This document shows positions 48,035-58,682 of a DNA stretch of 64,000 nt, one piece after another. The notes below the pieces were generated by a model, which was not told the origin of the DNA, made no database searches, and was given only the letters and a program-made list of their open reading frames with translations. This DNA is from Candidatus Terraquivivens tikiterensis. GTDB lineage: Archaea; Thermoproteota; Nitrososphaeria_A; Caldarchaeales; Wolframiiraptoraceae. The stretch spans positions 1 through 64,000 of the forward strand of contig NDWU01000002.1 of the NCBI GenBank assembly GCA_003056285.1, given 5' to 3'. The position numbers and the translations under genes were made by a program. Each line of letters opens with the position of its first letter. Positions within the stretch are counted from its first letter, which is position 1.

Positions 48035-49135
48035 ATGTTTAAAAAGCGTAAAGGGGTTGTGAACCGGCGTCTGGCGATCCTTCTGGTGATAGCGTTAGCC
48101 GTTCTCCATGGCGCAACGCACGTCAGACCCTACGACGATATAGAGAGCTAGGTTTACTACGGTCTGGCAAAGTCCTTCCGCGGCGAAATGTCGTTAGAGC
48201 AGCTTAAGGTATTGGCTGGTGGCATAGTTCACTTCCTCCTCAGGCCGTTTACGCCTTTCTTAGCCGCGGCGATATATCCGTTCGTTGGCATGGAGCTTGC
48301 CTTTGTGCTTCTGAATATCATCTTCCTAGCCCTCGGAACGCTATTCGTCTACAAACTAACCGAGGCATTTGCCGGAAGGGTTGCCGCGTTCTCGGTAGCC
48401 GTCTTATTCCCCTCCCTACCTGTCATCCTCCACTATGCGGTCGGCTCTAGGGTGGATATGTCTGGCTTCATGTTCGCGCCCCTCCTTGCCTATATTATAC
48501 TCTTCAGGATGGGCTGGCGTTGGAGCACGGTCAAGAGCGTTGCCCTAGGGCTATTGCTTGGCATTAGCCTCTTGGCGAGGGAAAGCAACGTCTTTGCGAT
48601 CCTTCTTCTGCTGATGCTCATGCTGTGGAAGAAAATAACCCCTAAAAACCTCTTAAAGGTTTTGCTCTCGGCAGCCGTTCCACCTCTCGCATGGATGATC
48701 ATGACTGGTTTAACGTACACGATCACCCTTGAAGAGTTGATGGTTACGCATGGCGGGTACGAGGGTTTGTTGAAGAACCCGGTCCTCTTCCTAAGGTCTT
48801 TCGCTGGCTTCTCAATACCAGCCATACTTCTGGCCATGCTGGGTTTCTTGAACGTAGACAGCGATGGTGCAAAGAAAATTTACCTGCTGTTCGCTTCCAC
48901 GCTCATACCGCTTCTACCTTTGCCCCAGATTCCTGACGTTAGGGTGACGTTCACGACGTTCCCTGCGATAGTGCCGCTGGTAGGAATCGGGCTTGTAAGG
49001 CTTGCAGGCTCCCTCGCCTCGAAACCAGTTTTATCGTCCATCGGGGAGCGTGGCTGGTTGGCCATCCTGCTTATCGCGATACTCGCATACAATAACTACA
49101 TGGGTTTGAAGTGGTTTAGACTGATACCTCTTTAG
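48035..49135 (+). pseudogene. Polytopic GT39/PMT-like membrane protein with in-frame TAG at 48149-48151
   Basis: MFKKRKGVVNRRLAILLVIALAVLHGATHVRPYDDIES*VYYGLAKSFRGEMSLEQL in one frame through the 315-aa ORF. Confidence 0.7.
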
Positions 49136-49139
49136 AATA

Positions 49140-51225
49140 ATGCTTATAAAGGCATGGCCGGGGTATTCTGGCATGCTTATCGCTGAAGCGCTCATGAGCT
49201 TCACAGCGCCACTTCTCCTTGGTATGACAATACTGCATGTACTTGGCAGAAGGGATATACTGGAATCCATGGTCTTCGGTTATTGGATAGGCCTCGGAAC
49301 AATTTCCGTTACACTGTTCATTCTCAACCAGGCGTTCGATGTTAAATTCTCATACCAAACGGGGATGATGTTATCAACGATAGTGGCAACAATATCAACC
49401 ATTTATTTAGCATTTAAGCGGAAGTCCTTCACTCTAGAAATTGGCAGTAAACCTAAGTTTAAGTTTACGACAATCGTTTTGCTCGCAGCCATCTTCATTC
49501 TTTTGATAAATATGGCGATTAGGGAGCTCATCTATCCCATCTTGGACCCTGATGCTCAGACGTATACCGTAGCGATAGCTAAGAAAATCTACGATAAAGG
49601 TGAGCTACCTACCACTATCAGTATGACATCGCACGTTGAAAATTTCTATGCTTTTCCGATGATGTTTCAGCTACAACAGGTCTGGGTCACAATGCTCCAA
49701 CCAAACTTCGACTTCTTCTTAGTTAGGCTACTGTATATGATTATGGGCGCCTCGACCATCATAGTATTTTATAAATTGGCAAATAAAATTTTCAAAAAAA
49801 GAACCTTGACTTTATTTGCAACGTTGCTAATCTTGTCAGACGATTCATGGATTATGTATAACTACGTCGACATGAATCATAAACCCATTGCAGCTCTTTA
49901 TTCATTGATAGCAACCTACTACCTCATTGAATACATGGAGGGCCAAAAACCCAAGACGGCTCTCCTTATAGGGCTCTTTGCAGGGATGGCGGCCTTCGTA
50001 AATCAGCTGGGTGTGATATTCGCAATCTCCATAATAATCATAGCATGGGCAATCCAGTTAAAAAATAAAGCTAAGCCCATACATACGGTTGCTTTAATAC
50101 TCGGAGCGTTAACCGTCTCAGCTCCTTTCTATCTAAGGAATCTCGTGCTTCTTAAAAATCCGTTCTACCCGCATGCTTACGGAATCTTCGGAGGCCTTAA
50201 CTACGATATCGTCACGGGTCGATGGTCTTCGGAACCCATACTCGGAAGCATCTATAACATTAATCCTTTCATGAATTTCAGCGAAGCCGTCTACAATCTT
50301 CTTGGGACGGCCGTGCTTGACGGAAACATTCTTCTATTCAGCTTGTTTTTGGTAGGACTCGTATGTTTAAGAAATAAACCGTACGGATATAAAGTGCTTG
50401 CTTTCATAACAACAACGTACATTACGCTGCTCGTCCTGGCTTCCTTTACTGGTTCAGGAGTAGCCAGGACCCACACAGGTCACTGGGCTTACGTTTCGCA
50501 TGTTTACCCGCTCATGGCAATAGTAGGTGTGGGCGCTGAGACGGAAAGCAGGAGAAAAAAATGCATGGCGCTTTGCTCAGTCTCGGCTGTAGTAGCCATC
50601 GCATTACTCGTTAATCTTACTTCACCCCCTGTATATAGCGTGGCCTCCCGTCCCATATTTTACATACCGTTAATTATCCAGGTATCTTTTCTCGCATTCT
50701 GGTTGACTCATTTACTTAGAGGTGTGAAAATGGACATAACAAAGGTAACGACAACGATTATGCTCGTACTTTTACTCTTACCGTCGTTCTACTTCGTACT
50801 TAACTCTAAGTATAGGGTTTTCGAAATTAAAGACGGGCAGCCCGTTTTCAGCACGTTGTTCCCCTCCCCGGATTACGTCTTCAAAAATTCATTGAAAGAT
50901 AACTACTACATCATAAAATGGATAAACGAGGAATCACCCAAGAACGCGAAGATACTTACGTCGTATCCAATGCACCTATATTTGGACCGGGACGTGGTTC
51001 CCCTAGACACCTACGGGCTAGTAAGATTATATGAACGCGGTTCAAGCGAGGAGGAATTGATCCAAGCTTTAAAGCAAATAGGTATAACACACGTCTTATA
51101 CGTAAAAAACCTAACGTACGTAAAAACGTTTGACAGTCATATACAATGATTCTAGATACTTTACGTTGGTCTATAACTATAACGGTAGTTTATTCGATTT
51201 TCAGGTTTATGAGTTGAAGAAGTGA
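49140..51225 (+). CDS. Polytopic membrane glycosyltransferase-like protein with apparent C-terminal frameshift
   Basis: 669-aa ORF with many TMs; after 51149 the shifted frame reads YNDSRYFTLVYNYNGSLFDFQVYELKK*. Confidence 0.7.
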
Positions 51226-51353
51226 GGAAAGGTCTTTTCCGCACAGAGCGGCTATATTACGAAGATGCTTATAACCTAGCATATCCTACCCTAAATAATT
51301 TAGAATAAGAGCCCATGATGTTAGCCAGAACTTAAGTAAGGGGCACCGAGGGT

Positions 51354-52099
51354 ATGCAGGTTGGATCGGTTCAAGGAAATGATACCAGAGAACTCGTTGA
51401 ACCATGTATAAGCGTAGTCATTCCTGCTTACAATGAAGAGGAGGCAATCGGGCCAACCATAGAAGAATTTAAACAGGTCATCGAGATGATGAATGTTGAT
51501 TATGAGATAGTCGTCGTAGACAACAACTCTACGGACAAGACGGCAGAGGTTGCAACAAAGCACGGTGCTAGGGTTGTAAGAGAAGTACGTCAAGGTTATG
51601 GTAATGCATGCATAAAGGGTTTACGTGAAGCCCGCGGTAAGATAATAGTCTTAACCGAAGCCGATAGAACGTTTGCTGCCAGAGACCTAAAAAAGATGCT
51701 GGCATACCTAGAAGAATCGGTACCAGAACTACGCTCGAGCTCGTCGAGAAGGGAGCGAAGATGGGCTGGCTACTCCACTGGGGAAACTTTCTTCTGGCTA
51801 AGCTGATACAAATTCAGTTTTGGGGAAAATGCAGGCTTACAGACGTTGGTTGTACTTTTAGGGCGATAAAGCGTGATGCACTCGAAAAAATCATAAACAA
51901 TCTAAAGGTCGGCGGTCCCGCCTTCTCGCCAGAAATGATCATCTGGAGTTTGAAGAAAGGCCTAAGGATTATCGAGATACCCGTAAGGTATAGAAAAAGG
52001 ATCGGAGAGTCGAAGATTACAGCAAACATCCGTAAGAGCATCAGAGTTGGCCTTCAGATGCTGAGGTTAATACTGGCTCAGAGATTCTGGAAAGGGTGA
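51354..52099 (+). pseudogene. GT2 family dolichol-phosphate glycosyltransferase, frameshifted
   Basis: ISVVIPAYNEEEAIGPTIEEF...IVVVDNNSTDKTAEVA; downstream frame GTRTTLELVEKGAKMGWLLHWGNFLLAKLIQIQFWGKCRLTDVGCTFRAIKRDALEKI. Confidence 0.82.
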
Positions 52100-52118
52100 C
52101 GAGCCTTACTCTTCCCCA

Positions 52119-53096
52119 TCATTCTTTATTTTGTATGTATTCTCTAACGCCTCCCAAAAGCATCGTTGATATCCCACCTATAAGAAGAAGGTATGTTGTC
52201 TGCACAACATGAACCACTATGCCGGACGACATAGCCTCGGCTTGTGTTAAGCCCAGGACTGTGAACACCCCCACCCATACCAGCTCGAACGTTCCGACGT
52301 TTCCTGGAGGTGCTGGGATTATTGCGGATAGGGCGACGACCGCACTCCCAGCCACGACCGCTGGCAATGGTAGCTGTAGACCAGTTGACGCGAATAGCGC
52401 TACCAAAGAGCAGATGTTGAATAAAGTTATCGCGAGCGTCCACAGATGGAATTTTACGCTCCTTATGCACGCGGCCGACTGCCCTATGCCCTCGACGACG
52501 GAGTTGAGGGCCTTGGTAAGCCTCACCCGTATGCTTAAAGGCAATACGCCTGCCGTCTTGTCGAGAAGCCTCAACGCAGCCCCGCCTTTCCTGATCAGCA
52601 TAAACAGCGTTATGGCCACGGCGGTTAAGCCTATACCCGATACTAGCACGAGCGTCCTGATGGGCTCGGCATGGAGTAGCCCGCCGATTAAGGCTGCCAG
52701 CAAGCCTATCGCCGCCAGCAGGTACGTCAGGTCGAAAACGCGCTCGACGACTACTGTAGCGAATGCTGGCATGAACCCTATGCGGCTTTTCCTCGATACT
52801 GCGACAGCCCTTGCTACCTCGCCGAGCCTGACGGGAAATATTACGTTAACAAAATAACCCATGCCCGTCGCTGTCAGCGTGAGCGCGAGGCCAGGGTCCT
52901 TCAGCGTGTATAAGAGCATCCTCCACCTGAATGCCCTAGAAACGAAGTATAGTATGAGAAGGGTGAAGCTGATCGCCAGATGAGCCAAGTTTAAGCGCAT
53001 GAAGGTTTCAGCTATGGTCCCAAGGCCTACGTAGTATGACATGGCCAGGAATATGAGAATGCCGACTAGTAGCAGCAACAAAAAACGTAAACGCAT
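52119..53096 (-). CDS. Flippase-like/UPF0104 (lysylphosphatidylglycerol synthase TM domain) protein
   Basis: RFLLLLLVGILIFLAMSYYVGLGTIAET...NVIFPVRLGEVARAVAVSRKSRIGFMPAFATVVVERVFDL; start likely ATG 53096. Confidence 0.88.
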   Translation of the reverse strand: MRLRFLLLLLVGILIFLAMSYYVGLGTIAETFMRLNLAHLAISFTLLILYFVSRAFRWRMLLYTLKDPGLALTLTATGMGYFVNVIFPVRLGEVARAVAVSRKSRIGFMPAFATVVVERVFDLTYLLAAIGLLAALIGGLLHAEPIRTLVLVSGIGLTAVAITLFMLIRKGGAALRLLDKTAGVLPLSIRVRLTKALNSVVEGIGQSAACIRSVKFHLWTLAITLFNICSLVALFASTGLQLPLPAVVAGSAVVALSAIIPAPPGNVGTFELVWVGVFTVLGLTQAEAMSSGIVVHVVQTTYLLLIGGISTMLLGGVREYIQNKE

Positions 53097-53120
53097 TTCG
53101 TGTTGTGTTGAGACCCACGA

Positions 53121-53127
53121 ATATAAA
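53121..53127 (+). promoter_or_regulatory. TATA-box candidate for the intergenic RNA
   Basis: atataaa about 25 nt upstream of the structured GC-rich segment. Confidence 0.4.
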
Positions 53128-53144
53128 GGCTTTAACGTCATGGG

Positions 53145-53315
53145 CTGGAAGTCCGCGCTTCATCCACGTGGCTGAAGCCAAGCTATGGAGACCTCCTTGG
53201 CGCCCTCTAAACTGGGTATGCGGAGATGGCTTGCCGAAGGGCTACGCTCCGGGCCGATGGGCTCTAGTCCTACAGCTGCATCAGTAGGCCGCCATCCTAG
53301 GAGGTATAGCCACGA
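53145..53315 (+). ncRNA. Structured intergenic RNA candidate, identity unknown
   Basis: GC-rich non-coding segment after a TATA box with internal stems (gccaag..cttggc; ggag..ctcc; cctac..gtagg). Confidence 0.45.
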
Positions 53316-53316
53316 G

Positions 53317-53334
53317 AAGGGTATAATAACCCTT
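53317..53334 (+). terminator. Short hairpin aagggt-ataata-accctt between ncRNA candidate and next gene
   Basis: Perfect 6-bp inverted repeat. Confidence 0.3.
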
Positions 53335-53369
53335 GTGAACGTTTAAACTTAGCCACGGTAGGGTCGGCC

Positions 53370-54998
53370 TTGAAGAGGTTAGTAACCTTCATGGTCTTGG
53401 TTATGCTGATCTGCACAGCGCTAGCGCAAATTGCCGTCGCATCCTCCAAAGAAGAGGCCTACGAGGTTGTCAGGAGCGTCGACGTTAGGGACGGCGGCCT
53501 GATGTACATCTCGGATAGCATTTACGTCGAGCCTGGCAGGACGGTAAAGGTCGGCTTTGACATAGCGTTGAAGGATAAGCTCGTAACCTTCTACGCCGAG
53601 CAGCCTACGGTCGAGACGAGGTACACGGAGGAGGAGCAGCCGCCGTCTCTATTCTTCATAGAGATGAGGAACGTCGGCGGGCAGGCTGTCAGGGCGAAGC
53701 TGGTAACGGTCTTCAAGGACCTAGTAACTGAGGAGGACTCCAAGACGTTCGTGGCAAACGTACCGGTATTACCCGTGATCAAGAAGACAGTAGCATCCTT
53801 CTACATGGTGGTACGCTTTCCGAGCGGAAGCGAGGTAAGCCTTCCCGAGAGGCCAGGGTTTAACTATACGGATACGAGGGACGGAGTGTTCACGGAAGCC
53901 AAGGACGTGGACTTGCTCTCACCCGCAAGCGTTGCCGTGAAGTTTAAGAATGATAGGTTTTCAATAACGTTCGTCGAGAGAGCAGACGTCACCGTCTACC
54001 TAGAAAATCAGAGACGCGTCTCTTTTTCCCTCAAGGTAGTCAACCACGGCAAATCATCGATAAGCGAGGTAAAGCTGTTACTGCCGGCCAATGCGACTTT
54101 ACTTGGGGTTAAGGATAGCCTCGGAGCTCTATCGAGCAGCTATACACGGGAAACAGGTAGCCTGGTCGTTAAACCTAGGTGGGAGGTCAGGGGTGGCGAA
54201 AGGGTGTCGTTCACTGTCGAGTACCTCGAGCCCTACGCCACACAGCCTGGGGGTACGTACGCTCTGGGCTATCCCTCCCTTTTGGATGCGGCGTACGGGG
54301 AGTATGTCCTGAAGGTTATCCTGCCGCCAGGCTACGATTTCAAGGGTTCATCGCCGGAGCCTGATGAGCTCTTTAAGGACCAAAGCGGTGCTACGGTGCT
54401 TAGCTACGTTAGCAGGGGCGTGGCAACCCTTAAGCCAAGGGCCACGGTAAGCATCAGCTACGTAGAGGGCATGAGCCTCGTTCCGTACCTTCCGTATCTA
54501 TGGGTAGCAACGCTCAGCGCGATCGTTTCGGCTGCCGTCGTTCACAGGCTTTCCCGGAAAGCTAAGGCACCAGCGCTATCCGAAGAGGTCAAAGAAGCCC
54601 TCAAGGCAGTGACATCCAGGATACCCGAGGTGGCGAGGGCTTGCGAGAGGCTGGCCTCGTCGATTCCGTCGGACAAAAAATCTTTATCCAGATGGTCGAG
54701 GGGGGTCTACGAGGGCGAGCTTGCCGCCATCAAGAGGGATGCTGATAGGGTTGGCGCGTTAAAGAAGAGGCTTGGAGGCTTTCCGGAGATTATGGCAAAG
54801 CTCAGCTCCCTCGAGGCGCAGGTCTCGGAGCTGCTGGGTACGATGACGGCCCTCGGCAGGGCTGTAGAGGACTTCAGGCTAGGAAGGATAGGGAAGGTCT
54901 CGTACGACAGGATAACAAAGGAATACGCGAAGGACGTTTCGTCGCTCTCATCCAGGATAAGGGATATGGCAAGGGAGATAGAGGCATACCTAAGGTAA
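53370..54998 (+). CDS. Secreted, TM-anchored surface protein with cytoplasmic coiled-coil-like tail
   Basis: Signal peptide; beta-rich ectodomain; TM YLWVATLSAIVSAAVVHRLSRK; helical C-terminus. Confidence 0.7.
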   Translation: MKRLVTFMVLVMLICTALAQIAVASSKEEAYEVVRSVDVRDGGLMYISDSIYVEPGRTVKVGFDIALKDKLVTFYAEQPTVETRYTEEEQPPSLFFIEMRNVGGQAVRAKLVTVFKDLVTEEDSKTFVANVPVLPVIKKTVASFYMVVRFPSGSEVSLPERPGFNYTDTRDGVFTEAKDVDLLSPASVAVKFKNDRFSITFVERADVTVYLENQRRVSFSLKVVNHGKSSISEVKLLLPANATLLGVKDSLGALSSSYTRETGSLVVKPRWEVRGGERVSFTVEYLEPYATQPGGTYALGYPSLLDAAYGEYVLKVILPPGYDFKGSSPEPDELFKDQSGATVLSYVSRGVATLKPRATVSISYVEGMSLVPYLPYLWVATLSAIVSAAVVHRLSRKAKAPALSEEVKEALKAVTSRIPEVARACERLASSIPSDKKSLSRWSRGVYEGELAAIKRDADRVGALKKRLGGFPEIMAKLSSLEAQVSELLGTMTALGRAVEDFRLGRIGKVSYDRITKEYAKDVSSLSSRIRDMAREIEAYLR

Positions 54999-56099
54999 TC
55001 CACAAGCAGCTCTTCCGGATGCTAATTTCTCCAACCAGGCTGCCGCAACCTTTGCGGGGTTTACCATCCTTCGTCTCAAAATATCAGCGACCCTCGTCTG
55101 GGCCTCCCTAGCACGTTCAGCATGTTTTAGCATGCTAAGGGCCTTTTTCAGCGCAGCCTGCCAATCCCTAAAATGCTTGAGGGCACCGACGTTTATGAGG
55201 TAGCGGTGGACCGCCGGAAGCTTCCCAGGATACACAGAAACCGTCGGCACGCCCATGAGAACAGCCTCTTGGGTCATCGTCCCCCCTCCTCCGATGAAAA
55301 GCGAAGCATAGTATAGGATGCTGTGGTCCGGTAGCGGTTTATCGAGCACGATAACGTTCTTACCCAGCCCTCCCAGGCTGGCCGCCTGCTCGCCGTACCT
55401 CGCCAAAACGACGAGCTTGAGACCATCAAGGTTCGAGGCCAGCCTTCCCAAAAGCTTACTTACGTACCCTGTATCGACACCTATGAGGTAAGAAGCCTGC
55501 GTCTCGGGCATCCTGAAGAGTACGTACTCGAACTCGTTAAGGCCGAGCTCATCAAGCGTTCGCCTGCTGGGCCTGAAGCCATCCAGCCAAGCCATCGGGT
55601 CCAATGCCCTGTATCTTAATACCATACGGCCGCCTATTCCGTACTTTACCCACTCACCCTTTGGGATTACCCACGGCGTGAAAACGTAGCTCGAGAGCGG
55701 AACGCAGTACCTGTTAACAGGAGACTCCGGCGTATCCGACAGGAGGACGTGGGGGATGCCCAGGCCGAATGAGATCCTCGTCATCTCTAGCGAACCGCTC
55801 GACACGCATGCATCCGGCGAATGCCCCTCGATGACCTCAACGAGCTCTGCTGCCCTCCTAACGCTTGCCTTGAGCTTTCCGAGAAGGGACCCGCCGCCGA
55901 ACTCTCCGACCAGGATGATATCCTTGCGGCCGACATGCTCCAGAATCGGTGTAAGCTGCTCGTACCTTCTGGACGTGAGCAGAACGTCTACGCCGCGCTC
56001 CCTCAATTCCTTCTCGATGGACGTGAAAAACCAAAATTGTTTCGGCGTCAGTATGTCGAACCATACCATCAAGCCTTTCCGTCCCTCTACCGTCAACAA
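54990..56099 (-). CDS. DUF354 family (glycosyltransferase B-like) protein
   Basis: MVWFDILTPKQFWFFTSIEKELRERGVDVLLTSRRYEQLTPIL...FIGGGGTMTQEAVLMGVPTVS. Confidence 0.88.
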   Translation of the reverse strand: MLTVEGRKGLMVWFDILTPKQFWFFTSIEKELRERGVDVLLTSRRYEQLTPILEHVGRKDIILVGEFGGGSLLGKLKASVRRAAELVEVIEGHSPDACVSSGSLEMTRISFGLGIPHVLLSDTPESPVNRYCVPLSSYVFTPWVIPKGEWVKYGIGGRMVLRYRALDPMAWLDGFRPSRRTLDELGLNEFEYVLFRMPETQASYLIGVDTGYVSKLLGRLASNLDGLKLVVLARYGEQAASLGGLGKNVIVLDKPLPDHSILYYASLFIGGGGTMTQEAVLMGVPTVSVYPGKLPAVHRYLINVGALKHFRDWQAALKKALSMLKHAERAREAQTRVADILRRRMVNPAKVAAAWLEKLASGRAACGLP

Positions 56100-56175
56100 A
56101 CGCGAGAAAAGCGGGTAATAACGCTTATCTGAGGATAGGAAAGATTAATAGGCCGGAAGCGGAGTGGGCGATGGC

Positions 56176-57156
56176 ATGTCAACTATGCTGCTTGCATCCT
56201 TTATCCTATCTGCTCTGCTATCCTATGCGTTGGTGCCAGCAGCGAAGGGCTTGGCCAAAAGGGCCAACCTTTTCGGCGTAGACGTCCACAAAAGCTGGAG
56301 GCCTTTGGTTCCGAAGATAGGCGGCGTATCGATTTTTATCGGCGTAACGTCATCAGCCCTGATAACCTCTTTTTTGTTCAGCATCTTCGACAACAGGGTT
56401 TTAGCGTTCATCACCTCAACAGCCCTGGCGGCCATCGTAGGCCTATGGGAGGATTTCAGGGAGCTGAACCCTGTTTTAAAGCCAGCGCTGTTGGCCGTGG
56501 CTGGGCTCCCGATAGTTCTCATGGGCGCCTACCATCCGTACCCGAACCTTCCGTTCGTTGGCAAGAGGATGCTTACGGTACTGTATCCGATACTCGTTCC
56601 CATAGCCTTCACCGTGGTTGCAAACGCTGTTAACAGCATGGACGTTTTAAACGGCTCCATGGCTTTCACGTCGATCGTGGCAGCATCCGCGATTTTCTTG
56701 ATATCCCTGATAAAAGGTAACATCCTCCCAGCCTATCTGTGCACAATGCTCCTCGGCTCCCTGGCGGTCTTCGCGTACTACAACAGATACCCGGCCAGGC
56801 TCTTTCCTGGGAACGTAGGCAGCCTGTACGTCGGCGCCAGCCTGATATCCATAGCGATAATCGGTAGCATGGAGATAGCGCTACTGATAGCCATACTTCC
56901 CCAAATAATGAACGAGTTTCACATAATATACTCCATGAGGGGCTTTAGGTCCGCAAAGAATCTATCCGATAGGCCGGTTTTTGTAGAAAACGGCATGCTC
57001 TTTGCAAACCCATCAAAAAAAGCTCCGCTTACGCTTGTAAGGATGCTTACGTCCAGGTGTAGCTTATCGGAGAAAGATGTCGTCAGGATGCTCGTCGCTA
57101 TCTCAACAGTCTCTGCAACCCTTGCGCTCATAACAGAGTTTTTATTCATAAAGTGA
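56176..57156 (+). CDS. GT4/MraY-WecA-like UDP-GlcNAc:polyprenyl phosphotransferase (AglH-like)
   Basis: FGVDVHKSWRPLVPKIGGVSIFIG; NAVNSMDVLNGSMAF; polytopic. Confidence 0.88.
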   Translation: MSTMLLASFILSALLSYALVPAAKGLAKRANLFGVDVHKSWRPLVPKIGGVSIFIGVTSSALITSFLFSIFDNRVLAFITSTALAAIVGLWEDFRELNPVLKPALLAVAGLPIVLMGAYHPYPNLPFVGKRMLTVLYPILVPIAFTVVANAVNSMDVLNGSMAFTSIVAASAIFLISLIKGNILPAYLCTMLLGSLAVFAYYNRYPARLFPGNVGSLYVGASLISIAIIGSMEIALLIAILPQIMNEFHIIYSMRGFRSAKNLSDRPVFVENGMLFANPSKKAPLTLVRMLTSRCSLSEKDVVRMLVAISTVSATLALITEFLFIK

Positions 57157-57157
57157 G

Positions 57158-57457
57158 GTGGGCAGTACGCCGGACGTAAAGGATAAGCTTTTTACTGTAT
57201 TCATGATAACGATACTCCTGCTCATCGTATGGGCGATGTTCCTCCTCGTCCTCTACCTTATGTCAGTCCTCGTGATCCCGCTGAGCATCTCGCCCCACGA
57301 GCCCCTCGTCATCTCGGTGTATAGGATCGGAGCGGCTTTATTGATCCTCGCGGCCTGGATCGTCGGATGGCACAGGCTCGCGACGTTCTGGCTGCACAGG
57401 GTTTTGAAGAGGGGTGGCGGGCATGATACGTCCGGGAGAGACGATAGTCCAGGTTGA
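57158..57457 (+). CDS. Small two-TM membrane protein
   Basis: Two hydrophobic segments; overlaps next gene. Confidence 0.5.
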   Translation: MGSTPDVKDKLFTVFMITILLLIVWAMFLLVLYLMSVLVIPLSISPHEPLVISVYRIGAALLILAAWIVGWHRLATFWLHRVLKRGGGHDTSGRDDSPG

Positions 57458-58592
57458 CGTCTCTATAAACGGCATCCCGACGTCTGTCAAGATAGCTAGC
57501 GCGGGCTACAGGGTAACGCTCGCAACGACCAGCGACTACGTCTCAGCCCAGCTGAGGGACTATAGGCCATCCATCCATAGGGTACCAAAGCCGCTCTTTA
57601 CCAAGCTTTTGCTGGAAGGGAGGCTCTCGGCAACGACCGACCTGGAAAGCGCCTTAGCCTCCTCGAAGGTTATACTCGTCACAAGCCATGCCTTAGGAAG
57701 TGAGGAAGAGACGAAAGCCTTGATGAACCTCTTCAAGCGTATGGCGCCCTACATAGCCCCAAACTCTCTACTGGTCTACGGAGGGCTGGCTCCCCCGGGG
57801 ACTATGGAGGAAGCGATAAGCACGCTCGATAGGTACTCCAGAGTAGAAGTAGAAAAAGACATCGGCTTGGTTTTGATTACGCCCCTTGACATCCAGGCTG
57901 AAACTTACATCGTCTGCTCACCGAGCACCGAGGCGGCAAACGCCGTAAAGGGGTTCGTGTCCACCATCGTACCATCCAATACGATAAAGCTGCATAGAAC
58001 GTTCAAGGAGGCCGAGGCGGCAAACTTGTTACTCGTAGCAAGACAGTTGATCACGAAGACGCTATCCTCGTATGCCCTGCTGCTGTTTAGGCAGATGGGC
58101 GTTAACGTCGAGGAGGTGCTCGGCCTTTCTGGATGCAAGCCGCCCACGGTGGTAGAGGACGACCCGGCCCTCCAGATGGCGATGGATTATCTATTATCCG
58201 AGGAGAGGAGGCTGCCCCAGAGGTTGATGCTCATGCGGAATGCTGCTCGAACGAAGGCTGCGTTGTTGGAGGCAACGGCAGCGAACCTAAGGCGGGAGAT
58301 CAGGCGGTCGCTCCAGAGGAGGAGCAAAGACTTTGTGGTAGCTTGCGTGTTCGAGCGCGAATCGGATAAGGGTTTGGTGAGCTCTATCCTGCCAAAAAAA
58401 GGAGTCAAAGTTCACTTCTATAGCGTAGACGAGGTTGAGCCAAAGGTAGAGGCTGGGGCGGAGAGGGTAATTCCCTTTAGGGCTAACTTGATAATTCTGG
58501 CGGCAAGGCCCCAAAGCATATCGGAGCGTACGGTATGCAGGCTGAAGGAGGAGGCTAGGCTCGTAGATCTGGGCTGCATAGTCTCCGTCTAG
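57414..58592 (+). CDS. Divergent UDP-glucose/GDP-mannose dehydrogenase-like protein
   Basis: ASAGYRVTLATTS...LLEGRLSATTDLESALASSKVILVTSHA; EAEAANLLLVARQLITKTLSSYALL; N-terminal GxGxxG not evident. Confidence 0.7.
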   Translation: MAGMIRPGETIVQVDVSINGIPTSVKIASAGYRVTLATTSDYVSAQLRDYRPSIHRVPKPLFTKLLLEGRLSATTDLESALASSKVILVTSHALGSEEETKALMNLFKRMAPYIAPNSLLVYGGLAPPGTMEEAISTLDRYSRVEVEKDIGLVLITPLDIQAETYIVCSPSTEAANAVKGFVSTIVPSNTIKLHRTFKEAEAANLLLVARQLITKTLSSYALLLFRQMGVNVEEVLGLSGCKPPTVVEDDPALQMAMDYLLSEERRLPQRLMLMRNAARTKAALLEATAANLRREIRRSLQRRSKDFVVACVFERESDKGLVSSILPKKGVKVHFYSVDEVEPKVEAGAERVIPFRANLIILAARPQSISERTVCRLKEEARLVDLGCIVSV

Positions 58593-58682
58593 ATCTATTC
58601 CAAAAGCGTAGAACGCTTTTTCTACTCTTCGAACGGGTAATGCTTAAAAGGCAAGCATCGATGGAGTGGCTGGGTCCACGGC

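Noticed and set aside
24129-48151. In-frame TAG codons at 24129, 41495 region and 48149 as possible pyrrolysine recoding
   Set aside because: TAG is used as an ordinary stop by many intact genes here (e.g. VirB4-like, mtnA-neighbour genes), and two of the three sites sit in genes with additional lesions
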